The notes under the pieces are model-generated. The model worked only from the letters and a program-made list of their open reading frames with translations. It ran no database searches and was not told where the DNA came from. DNA of 64,000 nucleotides, from contig NZ_JAUYFA010000029.1 of assembly GCF_030691135.1 (NCBI RefSeq), forward strand, positions 1 to 64,000, given 5' to 3'. Positions within the stretch are counted from its first letter, which is position 1, and each line of letters begins with the position of its first letter. Below are positions 19,349 through 28,845 of this stretch, in pieces. The DNA comes from Phreatobacter sp. GTDB lineage: Bacteria; Pseudomonadota; Alphaproteobacteria; Rhizobiales; Phreatobacteraceae. A program made the translations under genes and the position numbers.

Positions 19349-19788
19349 ACCGCATCGGCCCGCGTCTCGAAGGCCTCGGCGAAGCGCCTGAACGCCGCGT
19401 CGAAGATCGCGCCCATGACCAGGGCGAGGGCGCGCGAACGGAATTCGTAGTCGATGGAGAAGGAAACCCTTGCCCCCTCCCCGTCCTCGGTGAAGCGCCA
19501 GTGGTTCTCCAGCCGCGAGAACGGCCCGTCGATATACTCGGCGACGATGTGCAGCCGCGGCCGGTCGAGGGTCACCCGGCTGGTGAAAGTCTCGCGCAGC
19601 GGCCCATAGGACACCGTCATGTCGGCGACGAGGATCGCGATCCCGTCATCCCCCGCATTGACCCGCCGGCGGACGCGCAGAGCTTCGCAGAGCGGCACGA
19701 AGGCGGGGTAGGCGTCGACATCCGCCACGAGATCGAACATTTGGCCGGGATCGTGGCGCACCCGCCGTTCGGTCTTGAACACGGGCAT
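19315..19788 (-). CDS. Coq10/RatA-type START-domain protein
   Basis: A 157-aa polyketide-cyclase/START-like protein, the family of yeast Coq10 (coenzyme Q binding) and E. coli RatA. The N-terminus FKTERRVRHDPGQMFDLVADVDAYPAF is characteristic. A role in ubiquinone delivery is the more likely function in this lineage; the ribosome-toxin label of RatA rests on E. coli work. It lies 19 bases downstream of lipA on the same strand, a neighbourhood kept in many alphaproteobacteria. It overlaps cinA tail-to-tail. Confidence 0.85.
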   Translation of the reverse strand: MPVFKTERRVRHDPGQMFDLVADVDAYPAFVPLCEALRVRRRVNAGDDGIAILVADMTVSYGPLRETFTSRVTLDRPRLHIVAEYIDGPFSRLENHWRFTEDGEGARVSFSIDYEFRSRALALVMGAIFDAAFRRFAEAFETRADAVYGRSGASPAA

Positions 19789-19807
19789 GGAGAAGTCCCG
19801 CCTGCGC

Positions 19808-20767
19808 TCAATGGCCGAGGCGCGCGAGCCGGGCGGCCCGGAGCCTGGCGAAGTCGTCGCCGGCGTGGTGCGACGAACGGGTCAGCGGGCTCGACGCGAC
19901 GAGAAGGAAGCCCTTGGCCATGGCGATGGTCTCGAAGCCCTTGAATTCGTCCGGCGTGACGAAGCGGACGACCTCGTGGTGCTTGCGGGTCGGCTGCAGG
20001 TACTGGCCGATCGTCATGAAGTCGACCTCGGCGGACCGCAGGTCGTCCATCAGTTGCAGCACCTCGTTCCGCTCCTCGCCGAGCCCGACCATGATGCCGG
20101 ACTTGGTGAAGATGGTGGCGTCGAGTTCCTTCACCCGCTGCAGCAGCCGGATCGAATGGAAGTAGCGGGCGCCGGGGCGGACCTTCAGGTACTTCGACGG
20201 TACGGTCTCCAGGTTGTGGTTGAAGACGTCGGGCCGGGCGGCGACCACCACTTCCAGCGCGCCGTCCTTGCGCAGGAAGTCCGGCGTCAGGATCTCGATC
20301 GTCGTCTTCGGCGACCGGCGGCGGATCGCATGGATGACGTCGGCGAAATGCTGCGCGCCGCCGTCGGCGAGATCGTCACGATCGACGGAGGTGATGACGA
20401 CATGTTCGAGGCCGAGCTTCTCGACGGCGATCGCGGTGTGCTCGGGCTCGTTCGCATCGAGCGGGCCGGGCATGCCGGTCTTGACGTTGCAGAACGAACA
20501 GGCGCGCGTGCAGGTGTCGCCCATGATCATGAAGGTGGCGTGCTTCTTCTCCCAGCACTCGCCGATATTGGGGCAGCCGGCCTCCTCGCAGACGGTCACG
20601 AGGCCGTTTTCCTTGACGATCTTGTGGGTCTCCGCCCATTTCGGCGAACCCGGCGCCTTCACGCGGATCCATTCTGGCTTACGCGCGATCGGCTTGTCGG
20701 GCCTGTGCGCCTTCTCCGGATGCCGGGGACGGTTGTCGCTCTTCAGCGTGTCGATGAGTGTAGCCAT
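19808..20767 (-). CDS. lipA: Lipoyl synthase
   Basis: Radical-SAM enzyme inserting two sulfurs into octanoylated lipoyl domains. The auxiliary cluster cysteines C60, C65 and C71 lie in [12 protein letters not shown], and the radical-SAM cysteines C86, C90 and C93 in CTRACSFC. The C-terminal [11 protein letters not shown] provides the RSSY-like serine. Length is 319 aa from the ATG at 20767; the 16-codon upstream extension is not conserved. In relatives lipA usually follows pyruvate dehydrogenase genes, which are absent here. Confidence 0.96.
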   Translation of the reverse strand: MATLIDTLKSDNRPRHPEKAHRPDKPIARKPEWIRVKAPGSPKWAETHKIVKENGLVTVCEEAGCPNIGECWEKKHATFMIMGDTCTRACSFCNVKTGMPGPLDANEPEHTAIAVEKLGLEHVVITSVDRDDLADGGAQHFADVIHAIRRRSPKTTIEILTPDFLRKDGALEVVVAARPDVFNHNLETVPSKYLKVRPGARYFHSIRLLQRVKELDATIFTKSGIMVGLGEERNEVLQLMDDLRSAEVDFMTIGQYLQPTRKHHEVVRFVTPDEFKGFETIAMAKGFLLVASSPLTRSSHHAGDDFARLRAARLARLGH

Positions 20768-20833
20768 GCCCCTCATTAGGCAAGCCGCGGACCGAATGGC
20801 AAGAGCATGCGGCAACAGGCGCGACGCAAGCCC

Positions 20834-21481
20834 TCAGGATGCGGCGGGCAGGAGCCAGATTCCCCAGCGGTCCTCCGCCTGGCGGCCGCCCGCTTCGGTC
20901 ACCAGATCGCCGATGGCCTGCTTCTGTCGCGCGCCGAAATGCTGGATCAGCACCGCCTTGCGGGCGTGGCGCTGCAGGGCGCCGATGAAGGCGAGTTTCC
21001 GCGAACGGTTGATCCACGGGCGGCTCCAGGCGAGGTTGGCGACCGGACCGACATAGTAGAGGCATTCGCAGACGAGCAGCACATCCGGGCGCGGGATCGG
21101 CAAGGTTACCGCCGGATCGTCGTAGAGACGGTTGAGGTCGAACGGCACGAAGGTCCCGTGCAGGCTGGAACGGGCGCGCTCGAGGGCAACGGTGGAGAGG
21201 TCGCAGCCGACGAGGTCGGTGCATCCGAGGTCCCGCGCGACCAGGCCGAGCGCATAGCCTTCATAGACGCTGACGTCGCCTAGGCTACGGCAATCGGCCA
21301 CCTCCGAACGGATCACTGCAGCGATCGCCGCCATCCGCTCGTCGCCGTAATCCTTCATGTGATAAAAATCGGGACAGGCGGCGAAGAGCCTGTCCATCGC
21401 GCCGGCCGTTGGTCGTGCCAGGGCCGTCAGAAGCGCGTATTCAACGCGCGCGCGCGCCGCATGCCAAACAGAAATTGTCAC
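20834..21481 (-). CDS. Class I SAM-methyltransferase-like protein, divergent
   Basis: A 215-aa protein whose middle (VYEGYALGLVARDLGCTDLVGCDLSTVALERA, here cited in two parts: about residues 72-86 and 87-102) resembles motif I, the acidic end of strand beta-2 and following helix of class I methyltransferases. The usual D/E-x-G-x-G-x-G glycine loop is reduced to YEGYALG. PDVLLVCECLYYVG fits the motif IV region. Similarity to nodulation-type NodS methyltransferases is possible but weak. The start is GTG; an ATG 28 codons later is an alternative. Substrate unknown. It lies between lipA and the purine operon with its own spacing on both sides. Confidence 0.6.
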   Translation of the reverse strand: MTISVWHAARARVEYALLTALARPTAGAMDRLFAACPDFYHMKDYGDERMAAIAAVIRSEVADCRSLGDVSVYEGYALGLVARDLGCTDLVGCDLSTVALERARSSLHGTFVPFDLNRLYDDPAVTLPIPRPDVLLVCECLYYVGPVANLAWSRPWINRSRKLAFIGALQRHARKAVLIQHFGARQKQAIGDLVTEAGGRQAEDRWGIWLLPAAS

Positions 21482-21613
21482 CGGTATGCCTATCGCCCCG
21501 CCGCACCTGCAGGGGGCATAGCAATGACGCTGGGTAAATGCCAGCGAGGGTCGGAAGCAAGGCGCCCAAGCACCACACCCCTTGGTGATCCTGATCAGCC
21601 GAAAGGGATGGCC

Positions 21614-22885
21614 TCAGCTGCGGGCAGGAGGCGTGAAATCCTCGATAAAGCGAATAAGGGCGGCGACCGCCGCGCCCATGTCGGCAACCGTCGAAAATTC
21701 CAGCGGATTGTGGCTGATGCCGCCGTTGCAGCGCACGAACATCATGGCGAAGTCGGTGAGACCCGCCATGGCCTGTCCATCATGGCCCGCCCCCGAGACG
21801 AGGCGGGGCGCGGCGAGGCCGAGGTTTTCGATGCTGCGGCCGAGACCGTCCTGCAGCCAGGGCGCGCAGCCGGCCGTCGGGCAATCGTGATAGGTCTCGA
21901 AGGCCACCGAACAGCCGCGTGCCGCCGCAAGCGCCTCCGCCCGGGCCGTGAAGGACTGGAGCGCGGCATGACGCGGCGCATCTGACGCAGCCCTGAGATC
22001 GAGGACGAACTCCACCCGATCTGGAATGACATTGATGGCGCCCGGCTTGACGCTGATCTGACCGACCGTCGCGACCATGGCCGCTTCCGGATGGGCTTTT
22101 GCGATCTGTTCGGCGGCGAGCGTCATCTCAGCGGCGGCGAGCAGAGCGTCCTGGCGCAAGGGCATCGGCACGGTGCCGGCATGGCCGGCCATGCCCGAGA
22201 CGGTGACGCGGGTACGGAACTGCCCGGCGATCGAGGTAACGACGCCCAGCGGCTTGTCGCCATGCTCCAGCACCGGCCCCTGTTCGATGTGGATCTCGAC
22301 ATAGGCAAGCGCCTCGTCGCGGCTCATGGCGGCAGCGGGGATGGCGGCGGGGTCGAGGCCGTAGTCGCGCATCGCCGCGTCGAGCGTCACGCCGTCACGG
22401 TCCTTGCCGTCGAGCCAGGCAGGATCGAAGGTGCCGGCCAGCGCCGCCGACGACGACAGCACGGTGGGAAAGCGCACGCCCTCCTCGTCGCCGAAGGCCA
22501 GCACGTCGACGGCGAAGGGCATCCTGCGCTCGGCATCGCGGAAATGCTCGACGGCGAGAATCCCGCAGACGACACCGAGCATGCCATCATATTTGCCGGC
22601 ATTGATCACCGTATCGATATGCGATCCGATCAGCAGGCGCGGCACCGCATTGGCGCCTGGCGTCTCGCCCGCCATCGGATAATGACCGCGGATCGTGCCG
22701 AGAGCGTCCTCGGCGGTCGTCATGCCGGCTTCCGCCATCCACTGCGCCACCAGATGGGCCGCGCGCTTGTGCTCCGGCGTCAGATAGCGTCGGGTCAGGC
22801 GATCGGGCTCTTCCGAGATCGCGGCCAGTTCTTCCAGCATGGCCTCGGCGCGCCGGCCGAGACGGTCGATATCGAGCCCGCTCAT
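21614..22885 (-). CDS. allC: Allantoate amidohydrolase / M20-family Zn hydrolase
   Basis: Hydantoinase/carbamoylase-type amidase of peptidase family M20. Metal-site segments are GSHIDT (His), GKYDGMLGV (bridging Asp), FGDEEGVRF (Glu pair), EIHIEQGPVLE and the late GAGHDG. The dimerisation lid (TRVTVSGMAGHAGTVPM) is intact. Length is 423 aa. Being last in the urate operon and ATGA-coupled to puuD, allantoate to ureidoglycolate (with ammonia release) is the best inferred reaction; an N-carbamoyl-amino-acid hydrolase is the alternative. Confidence 0.85.
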   Translation of the reverse strand: MSGLDIDRLGRRAEAMLEELAAISEEPDRLTRRYLTPEHKRAAHLVAQWMAEAGMTTAEDALGTIRGHYPMAGETPGANAVPRLLIGSHIDTVINAGKYDGMLGVVCGILAVEHFRDAERRMPFAVDVLAFGDEEGVRFPTVLSSSAALAGTFDPAWLDGKDRDGVTLDAAMRDYGLDPAAIPAAAMSRDEALAYVEIHIEQGPVLEHGDKPLGVVTSIAGQFRTRVTVSGMAGHAGTVPMPLRQDALLAAAEMTLAAEQIAKAHPEAAMVATVGQISVKPGAINVIPDRVEFVLDLRAASDAPRHAALQSFTARAEALAAARGCSVAFETYHDCPTAGCAPWLQDGLGRSIENLGLAAPRLVSGAGHDGQAMAGLTDFAMMFVRCNGGISHNPLEFSTVADMGAAVAALIRFIEDFTPPARS

Positions 22886-24072
22886 TTCAGTCCGGCCAGA
22901 TAGGCGCCGAGCGCGGCGCGGTCCTGATCGCTCATGGTGGTCTGGTTCCCGAGTGGCATGGCCCTGGACTGGACGGATTGCTGGATGACGGATGCTGCGT
23001 GCCGCCGGAGATCGGCGGACGTTTCCAGGATGACGTTCTTCGGCGCTTCCGTCACGCCGTCCTGGGTCGGCCGGCGCGCGTGGCAGGCTACGCAGTGGGT
23101 GGCGGTGATCTGCAGCGCCTGCACCTCGCTGACCTGACCGGCGGCAGCGAGATCGAGCTTCGGCCGCTGCGACGTCACGAACATGGCGAGCAGCAGCGCG
23201 ATGGCGGCGACCGGCACGGCCCAGCCGTAGCTCTGCCAGGGGTCCTGTGCCTCGTGGCGGTTCAGCGTGTGCTGCACCAGCGCGCCGGTGACCAGCAGGA
23301 AAGCGACGACCAGCCAGGAATGCGGATGCGCATAGAGCATCGGATAATGGTTCGAGACCATCATCAGGAGAACCGGAAGGGTCAGATAATTGTTGTGGGT
23401 GGAGCGGGTCTTGCCGATCTTGCCGTATTTCGGGTCAGGTTTGCGGCCGGCGATCAGGTCGGCGACGACAATCCGCTGATTCGGGATGATCACTAGGAAG
23501 ACGTTCGCCGCCATGATCGTGCCGACGAAGACGCCGACATGGATGAAAGCGCCGCGCCCCGAAAAGACCTGTCCGAAGGCCCAGGCCGCCCCCACCACCA
23601 TCCCGAAGACGACCAGCGCCAGTACCGTCGGATGGTTCGTCAGCGGCGACTTGCACAGCGTGTCGTAGAGCAGCCAGCCGACGACGATGGAGGCCAGCGA
23701 CAGGCCGATCGCCTGGGCCGGCGTGATGTCGGCGACGGCGGGATCGATGAGGAAGCCGCGGGCGTTCAGGTAGTATTGCGCCACCAGCAGGATGAAGCCG
23801 GAGACCCAGGTGAGGTAGGCGGCCCAGCGGTGCCAGAGCAGGTCCGGCGGCAGGTTGTCGGGCGCCACCAGATATTTCTGCACATGGTAGAAGCCGCCGC
23901 CATGGACCTCCCAGGCGACGCCATCCGCCCCCGGTGCGCCCGGCGGCTTGGCCTTGAGGCTGTAGTCGAGCGACATGAAGTAGAAGCTGGTGCCGATCCA
24001 GGTGATCCCGGCGGTGATGTGGAACCAGCGGGACAGAAGGTTGAACCAGTCCGTGGCGAGGGCGATATCCAT
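22882..24072 (-). CDS. puuD: Urate hydroxylase PuuD, membrane-bound with cytochrome c tail
   Basis: Oxidises urate to 5-hydroxyisourate and passes electrons to the respiratory chain. The N-terminal about 300 residues carry eight or nine hydrophobic segments with several histidines (HITAGITWIG, HWAAYL). The C-terminal periplasmic part has a c-type heme site CVACH at 327-331 and a distal methionine region (AMPLGNQT). Length is 396 aa. The ATG at 24072 fits MDIALATDWFNLL; the much longer open frame upstream is a shadow of xdhC. It overlaps allC by 4 bases. Confidence 0.93.
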   Translation of the reverse strand: MDIALATDWFNLLSRWFHITAGITWIGTSFYFMSLDYSLKAKPPGAPGADGVAWEVHGGGFYHVQKYLVAPDNLPPDLLWHRWAAYLTWVSGFILLVAQYYLNARGFLIDPAVADITPAQAIGLSLASIVVGWLLYDTLCKSPLTNHPTVLALVVFGMVVGAAWAFGQVFSGRGAFIHVGVFVGTIMAANVFLVIIPNQRIVVADLIAGRKPDPKYGKIGKTRSTHNNYLTLPVLLMMVSNHYPMLYAHPHSWLVVAFLLVTGALVQHTLNRHEAQDPWQSYGWAVPVAAIALLLAMFVTSQRPKLDLAAAGQVSEVQALQITATHCVACHARRPTQDGVTEAPKNVILETSADLRRHAASVIQQSVQSRAMPLGNQTTMSDQDRAALGAYLAGLK

Positions 24073-24092
24073 GTGGCGTCCGGCTGGCCTCT

Positions 24093-25058
24093 TCAGGCGC
24101 TCTGTCGCCGGTGAGCCGGCTTGACGTTGATGGTACGAGCCTGCGCCAAGATCAAGCACTCCGCTACGACGGAGGCGGCGATGACGGCCGGCTCCTTGCC
24201 CGCGAGACCGGCAAGGCCGATGGGACAGCGCAGCCCGGCCTCCGCTGCGGCGCCGAGGCCGAGCGCCTGAAGCCGGCCCATGAACCGCGCCCGCTTCGAG
24301 GCTGAACCGATCAGGCCGACATGGACAAAGCGCCCCGAGGCCAGGGCCGCCGCCACGATGGCGAGGTCGAGGGCATGGCTGTGGGTCATGACGAGCACCT
24401 GCGTGCCGTCCGGCAGCGCGTCGAGCGCCGTCTCGGCGGGGCCGGACTGCAGGGTGACATTTGAGGGGATGGCTGTGGCGAAGGCGCCGGGACGGCCGTC
24501 GTGCCAGACGATCCGGAACGGCAGCGGCGCCAGCGCCATGACCAGCGCCTTGCCGACGTGGCCGGCGCCAAACAGCGCGATGGTCGGTAGCGGCGCAGCG
24601 AAATCCTCGACGAAAACGGTGCCGGCTGCGGAGGCTGATATCTCGTAACCGGCGAGGAAGACGCGCTGCAGGCGCCCGTCGCGCAGCACGGTCCGCGTGC
24701 GCAACGGCCCCTCCCGCTCGGCCGCCGCAAGCTCGGCGACCATGTCGCGGTCGCGCTCCGCGAAGCGCTCGATCGCCAGGGTCACATGGCCGCCGCAGCA
24801 CTGTCCCAGCGCCGGTCCCAGCGGCTGGTCGAGGATCAGGGCAGCCTCGTCACGGCGTTCCAGCAAGGCTTGCGCCTTGGCCAGCGCCTGCCATTCGAGG
24901 GTGCCGCCACCGATCGTGCCGTGAAAGGCCCCGTCCGGCCGGACGATCATCCGCGCGCCCGGCTCGCGCGGCACCGAGCCGCGTGCCGCCATGACGCTGA
25001 CGAGAACGCAGGCCCCTTCCGCGGCGATCAGCGATTCGATACGCGGCCAGACCTCCAC
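24093..25058 (-). CDS. xdhC: Xanthine dehydrogenase accessory protein XdhC
   Basis: Chaperone that binds molybdenum cofactor, protects and sulfurates it, and inserts it into the XdhB subunit. The N-terminal XdhC/CoxI domain contains the MAARGSVPREPGARM segment and the GQCCGG cysteines; the C-terminal Rossmann domain shows FGAGHVGKAL and GLIGSASKRARF. Length is 321 aa. The start is GTG with GGGAGGGG upstream, 3 bases after the xdhB stop. Position directly after xdhAB is the classical order. Confidence 0.93.
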   Translation of the reverse strand: MEVWPRIESLIAAEGACVLVSVMAARGSVPREPGARMIVRPDGAFHGTIGGGTLEWQALAKAQALLERRDEAALILDQPLGPALGQCCGGHVTLAIERFAERDRDMVAELAAAEREGPLRTRTVLRDGRLQRVFLAGYEISASAAGTVFVEDFAAPLPTIALFGAGHVGKALVMALAPLPFRIVWHDGRPGAFATAIPSNVTLQSGPAETALDALPDGTQVLVMTHSHALDLAIVAAALASGRFVHVGLIGSASKRARFMGRLQALGLGAAAEAGLRCPIGLAGLAGKEPAVIAASVVAECLILAQARTINVKPAHRRQSA

Positions 25059-25061
25059 GGT

Positions 25062-27374
25062 TCACCCCTCCCCGGTCTGCTTGCAGCAGGCGAAGAGGAT
25101 CGCCTCGGGGGTGGCGGGCGCGTCGAGCGCCACGGCGCGGCCCGGTGCCAGCGCATGGACGGCGTCGGCGATGGCACAGAACACCGAATTGGCCAGCATC
25201 AGCGGCGGCTCGCCGATGGCCTTGGAACGGTAGATCGTGTCCTCCCGGTTGGGATTGTCGAAGAAGGCGACGCGGAAGTCCTCCGGCACATCGCGGGCGG
25301 TGGGGATCTTGTAGGTCGAGGGCGCGTGGGTCCTGAGCCGGCCCTTGGCGTCGAAGACGAGCTCTTCCATGGTGAGCCAGCCCATGCCCTGGACGAAGCC
25401 GCCCTCGATCTGGCCGATGTCGATGGCCGGATTGAGCGAGCGGCCGGCATCATGGAGGATGTCGACGCGGTCGAGGGTGAACTCCCCCGTCAGCGTGTCG
25501 ATGGTCACCTCGGAGCAGGACGCGCCATAGGCGAAATAGAAGAACGGCCGGCCAGTCGCCTTCGACCGGTCCCAGGTGATCTTCGGTGTCGCGTAGAAGC
25601 CGGCCGCCGACAGATGGGTCCGCGCGAGATAGGCCTTCTTCACCACCTCGGCGAAACCGAGGCTCCTCTCGCCGGCCCAGACGCGGTCGTCGTGGAAGAC
25701 GATGCCGGCGACCGGAACCTGCCAGTCGCGGGCGATGAATTCCGCGATCCGGCCCTTGATCTCGGCCGCCGCGTTGCGCGCCGCCATGCCGTTCATGTCC
25801 GTGCCGGAGGAGGCTGCCGTCGGCGAGGTGTTCGGCACCTTGCCGGTATGGGTCGCGGTGATCCGCACCCGGTCAAGGGCGACGCCGAACTCCTCGGCCA
25901 CCACCTGCGCCACCTTGACGAAGAGCCCCTGCCCCATCTCGGTGCCGCCGTGATTGAGATGGATGGAGCCGTCCTGGTAGACATGAACGAGCGCGCCGGC
26001 CTGGTTCAGGAAGGTGGTGGTGAAGGAAATGCCGAATTTAACCGGCGTCAGGGCGATGCCCTTTTTCAGCACGCGCGAGCCGGCATTGAAGGCGCTCAAG
26101 GCGGCGCGCCGGGCGCGATACTCGCTCGTCGTCTCGAGCTGCCGAATGAGCGCCTCGGCGACATTGTCCTCCACCACCATGCCGTAGGGCGTGATGTTGC
26201 GGTCGTCGGTGCCGTAGAGATTGGCATAGCGAACGTCGAGCGGGTCGCGCCCGGTCGCCCAGGCGATCCGGTCCATCAGATGCTCGGCGAAGACCATGCC
26301 CTGAGGCCCGCCGAAGCCGCGGAACGCCGTGTTGGAGACCGTGTGGGTCTTCAGCCGGCGCGAATGGATATGCACCTGCGGATAGAAATAGGCGTTGTCG
26401 GCATGGAACATCGTCCGGTCGTTGATCGACGACGACAGGTCGTGGCTGTAACCGCAGCGCCCGGCGAAGCGGACCTCGACGGCTTCCAGCCGGCCGGCGG
26501 GGTCATGGGCGGCGCGGTAGCTGACGAGGAAGTCGTGGCGCTTGCCGGTCATGATGAAGTCGTCGTCGCGGTCGAGACGGATCTTCGCCGGGCGTCCGGT
26601 GACCCGCGCCGCTAGCGCCGCCATCGCCGCCCAGCCGCTGGCCTGGCTCTCCTTGCCGCCGAAGCCGCCGCCCATGCGCCGCACCGCCACCTCGATCGAC
26701 GCGTCGGCAATGCCGAGGACCCGGGCGACGACGTGCTGCACCTCGCTGGGATGCTGGGTCGAGGAATGGATGAGATAGGTGCCGTCCTCCTCGGGGATGA
26801 CGAGCGCCGCCTGTCCTTCCAGGTAGAAATGCTCCTGCCCGCCGATGCGAAGGGTCCCGGCCACCGGCGCCGGGCTCGCCGCGAGGACCGCTTCGGGATC
26901 ACCGCGGCGGAAGGCATAGGCCGGCATCAGGTCGGCATCGGCGGCGAGCGCATCGGCCACGTCGACGAGCGGGGTCTCCTCCGCCACGTCGATGACCGCG
27001 AGCCGCGCCGCCCGCCGTGCCGTGTCGCGGTTCTCCGCCACGACGGCGAAGAGCGGCTGTCCGTGGAACGCAATGACGTCGGTGACAAAGAGCGGATCGT
27101 CGCCAGCCACCGGGCTGACATCGTTGACCGCGGGAATGTCGGCGGCGGTGAGCACCGCGACAACGCCGGGCACGGCGCGCACGGCGGCGAGATCGAGCCG
27201 GACCAGACGGCCATGGGCCACCGGCGCGCCGCCCGGCACGACATGCAAGGTGCCCTCAGGCTCGCGGATGTCGTCGATATAGGGCGCGGAGCCCGTGACG
27301 TGCCGGTCGGCGGCGTCATGGCGGATCGGCTGGTGGACGTGGCGCAGCGCCTCCCCCTCCCCGTCAGGCCGCAT
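25062..27374 (-). CDS. xdhB: Xanthine dehydrogenase, molybdopterin-binding subunit XdhB
   Basis: Large subunit (770 aa) oxidising hypoxanthine and xanthine to urate. It has the N-terminal aldehyde-oxidase a/b hammerhead domain (TGSAPYIDDI, about residues 20-130) and Moco-binding domains with GGGFGGKE, FRGFGGPQG and the late KAIGEPPLML segment that holds the catalytic Glu. The start overlaps the xdhA stop by 11 bases. It forms a heterotetramer with XdhA in characterised relatives such as the Rhodobacter enzyme. Confidence 0.95.
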   Translation of the reverse strand: MRPDGEGEALRHVHQPIRHDAADRHVTGSAPYIDDIREPEGTLHVVPGGAPVAHGRLVRLDLAAVRAVPGVVAVLTAADIPAVNDVSPVAGDDPLFVTDVIAFHGQPLFAVVAENRDTARRAARLAVIDVAEETPLVDVADALAADADLMPAYAFRRGDPEAVLAASPAPVAGTLRIGGQEHFYLEGQAALVIPEEDGTYLIHSSTQHPSEVQHVVARVLGIADASIEVAVRRMGGGFGGKESQASGWAAMAALAARVTGRPAKIRLDRDDDFIMTGKRHDFLVSYRAAHDPAGRLEAVEVRFAGRCGYSHDLSSSINDRTMFHADNAYFYPQVHIHSRRLKTHTVSNTAFRGFGGPQGMVFAEHLMDRIAWATGRDPLDVRYANLYGTDDRNITPYGMVVEDNVAEALIRQLETTSEYRARRAALSAFNAGSRVLKKGIALTPVKFGISFTTTFLNQAGALVHVYQDGSIHLNHGGTEMGQGLFVKVAQVVAEEFGVALDRVRITATHTGKVPNTSPTAASSGTDMNGMAARNAAAEIKGRIAEFIARDWQVPVAGIVFHDDRVWAGERSLGFAEVVKKAYLARTHLSAAGFYATPKITWDRSKATGRPFFYFAYGASCSEVTIDTLTGEFTLDRVDILHDAGRSLNPAIDIGQIEGGFVQGMGWLTMEELVFDAKGRLRTHAPSTYKIPTARDVPEDFRVAFFDNPNREDTIYRSKAIGEPPLMLANSVFCAIADAVHALAPGRAVALDAPATPEAILFACCKQTGEG

Positions 27375-28845
27375 GATGAGCCTCCCGGAGCGGGACGAGC
27401 CGGGTCGACGAACGCTCGCCCGCGGCGATTTCCATCAGCCCCTTGGTGATGAGATTGCCGGCGACGCGCAACCGATAGGCTGCCGAGGCGCGGTGATCGT
27501 CGAGCGGCGCGAAATCATCCCTCAGGCGCGCCACGGCAGCAGCGACCGCAGTGGCATCATCGACGGACGCGCCGGCGAGTGCCGCCTCGACGGCCGCCGC
27601 ACTCTTGGGGATGCCGGCCATGCCGCCGAAAGCGATCCGCGCCGCCGCGATCCGTCGCCCGTCGAGCCGGACCTTCAGCGCCATCATGACAGCGGAAATG
27701 TCCTGGTCGTGGCGTTTGGCGATCTTGAAGACGCGCAGATGGTCGCCCGCCTCGGGTCTCGGCACGGTCACATGGGTCAGGATCTCGCCCGGTGACCGGT
27801 CCTGCCGGCCATAGGCGAGGAAGAACTGCTCGAGCGGCAGAAGCCGCACGGAGCCACCAAGGCGCAGCGTGACCGAGGCCCCGAGCGCGATGAGCAGCGG
27901 CGGCATGTCGCCGATGGGCGAGCCGTTGGCGACATTGCCGCCGATCGTCCCCGCGGTGCGCACCTGCGCCGAGCCGAGCCGGTCGATGAGCAGGGCGATG
28001 TCGGGATCGAGCGCACCGAGGGCGGCCTCCGCCTCGGCATAGGTCACCGCGGCGCCGATCGTCAGCGCCGACGCTGTCTCATCCAGAGCCCGCAAGGCCG
28101 CCACGCGGCCGGTATGGACGAGTTTCGGCAGGGTCCGGAGCTGCTTGGTGATCCATAGACCCACATCCGTCGCCCCGCCGACAAGGGTTGCGTCGGGGTG
28201 GCTCTCCATGAGGACGGCGAGCGAATCGAGCGAGGCCGGCGCCGCGAAGAAGGCGTTGTCGTCGCCGACGAAAACGTCCGCCGTGTCGGCGAGGCCAGCG
28301 AGCATCGCAGCCGATGTCGCGCGGCGGTCGTGATGGCCATCGGCAGGCGGCGCGGCGCAGGCCGCCAGCGCCGCATCGACGATCGGACGGTAGCCGGTGC
28401 AACGGCACAGGTTGCCGGCGAGTCGCGACAGAACCGCCGCGCGGTCCGTTGCGCCGCCAGCGGCGTGGTAGAGCGTGAACAGGCTCATCACGAAGCCCGG
28501 CGTGCAGAAGCCGCATTGCGAACCGTGATGGTCGACCAGCGCCTGCTGGACAGGGTGCAGCCGCCCATCCGTCACCAAATCCTCCACCGTCACCAGTTCG
28601 GCGCCGTCGAGCTGGCCGAGCAGCAGGATGCAGGCATTGGCGGGCTCATAGACCAGGCGCCCGTCCTTCACGCGGCCGAGCGCCACGGTGCAGGCGCCGC
28701 AATCGCCCTCGCCGCAGCCTTCCTTGGTGCCGGTCAGCCGGCGGTCGAGGCGCAGCCAGTCGAGCACGGTGGTCATCGGTGCGAAGCCGGCGGCTTCCAC
28801 CAGGGTCCCGCGATGCAGGAAGCGGATCACTCGGTTCGTCGTCAT
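27364..28845 (-). CDS. xdhA: Xanthine dehydrogenase, FeS/FAD subunit XdhA
   Basis: Small subunit (493 aa) moving electrons from the molybdenum site to FAD/NAD. The plant-type [2Fe-2S] motif has C44, C49 and C52 in GCGEGDCGAC; the second cluster uses CGFCTPG and CRCTGYRP. The FAD domain follows, with GGATDVGLWITK and GGNVANGSPIGD, and then the CO-dehydrogenase flavoprotein C-terminal domain. ATG 28845 overlaps the uraH stop (ATGA), placing it second in the urate operon. Confidence 0.95.
   Translation of the reverse strand: MTTNRVIRFLHRGTLVEAAGFAPMTTVLDWLRLDRRLTGTKEGCGEGDCGACTVALGRVKDGRLVYEPANACILLLGQLDGAELVTVEDLVTDGRLHPVQQALVDHHGSQCGFCTPGFVMSLFTLYHAAGGATDRAAVLSRLAGNLCRCTGYRPIVDAALAACAAPPADGHHDRRATSAAMLAGLADTADVFVGDDNAFFAAPASLDSLAVLMESHPDATLVGGATDVGLWITKQLRTLPKLVHTGRVAALRALDETASALTIGAAVTYAEAEAALGALDPDIALLIDRLGSAQVRTAGTIGGNVANGSPIGDMPPLLIALGASVTLRLGGSVRLLPLEQFFLAYGRQDRSPGEILTHVTVPRPEAGDHLRVFKIAKRHDQDISAVMMALKVRLDGRRIAAARIAFGGMAGIPKSAAAVEAALAGASVDDATAVAAAVARLRDDFAPLDDHRASAAYRLRVAGNLITKGLMEIAAGERSSTRLVPLREAHHAA

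Noticed and set aside
21440-21470. Alternating GC stretch near the methyltransferase-like start
   Set aside because: A run of GCGCGC in high-GC coding sequence (Arg/Ala codons); no symmetry beyond the simple repeat.
22882-24801. A 639-codon frame that would add about 243 residues to PuuD
   Set aside because: The extra part is an out-of-frame reading of xdhC and is Arg/Gly/Ala-rich noise; the ATG at 24072 gives the standard PuuD N-terminus.
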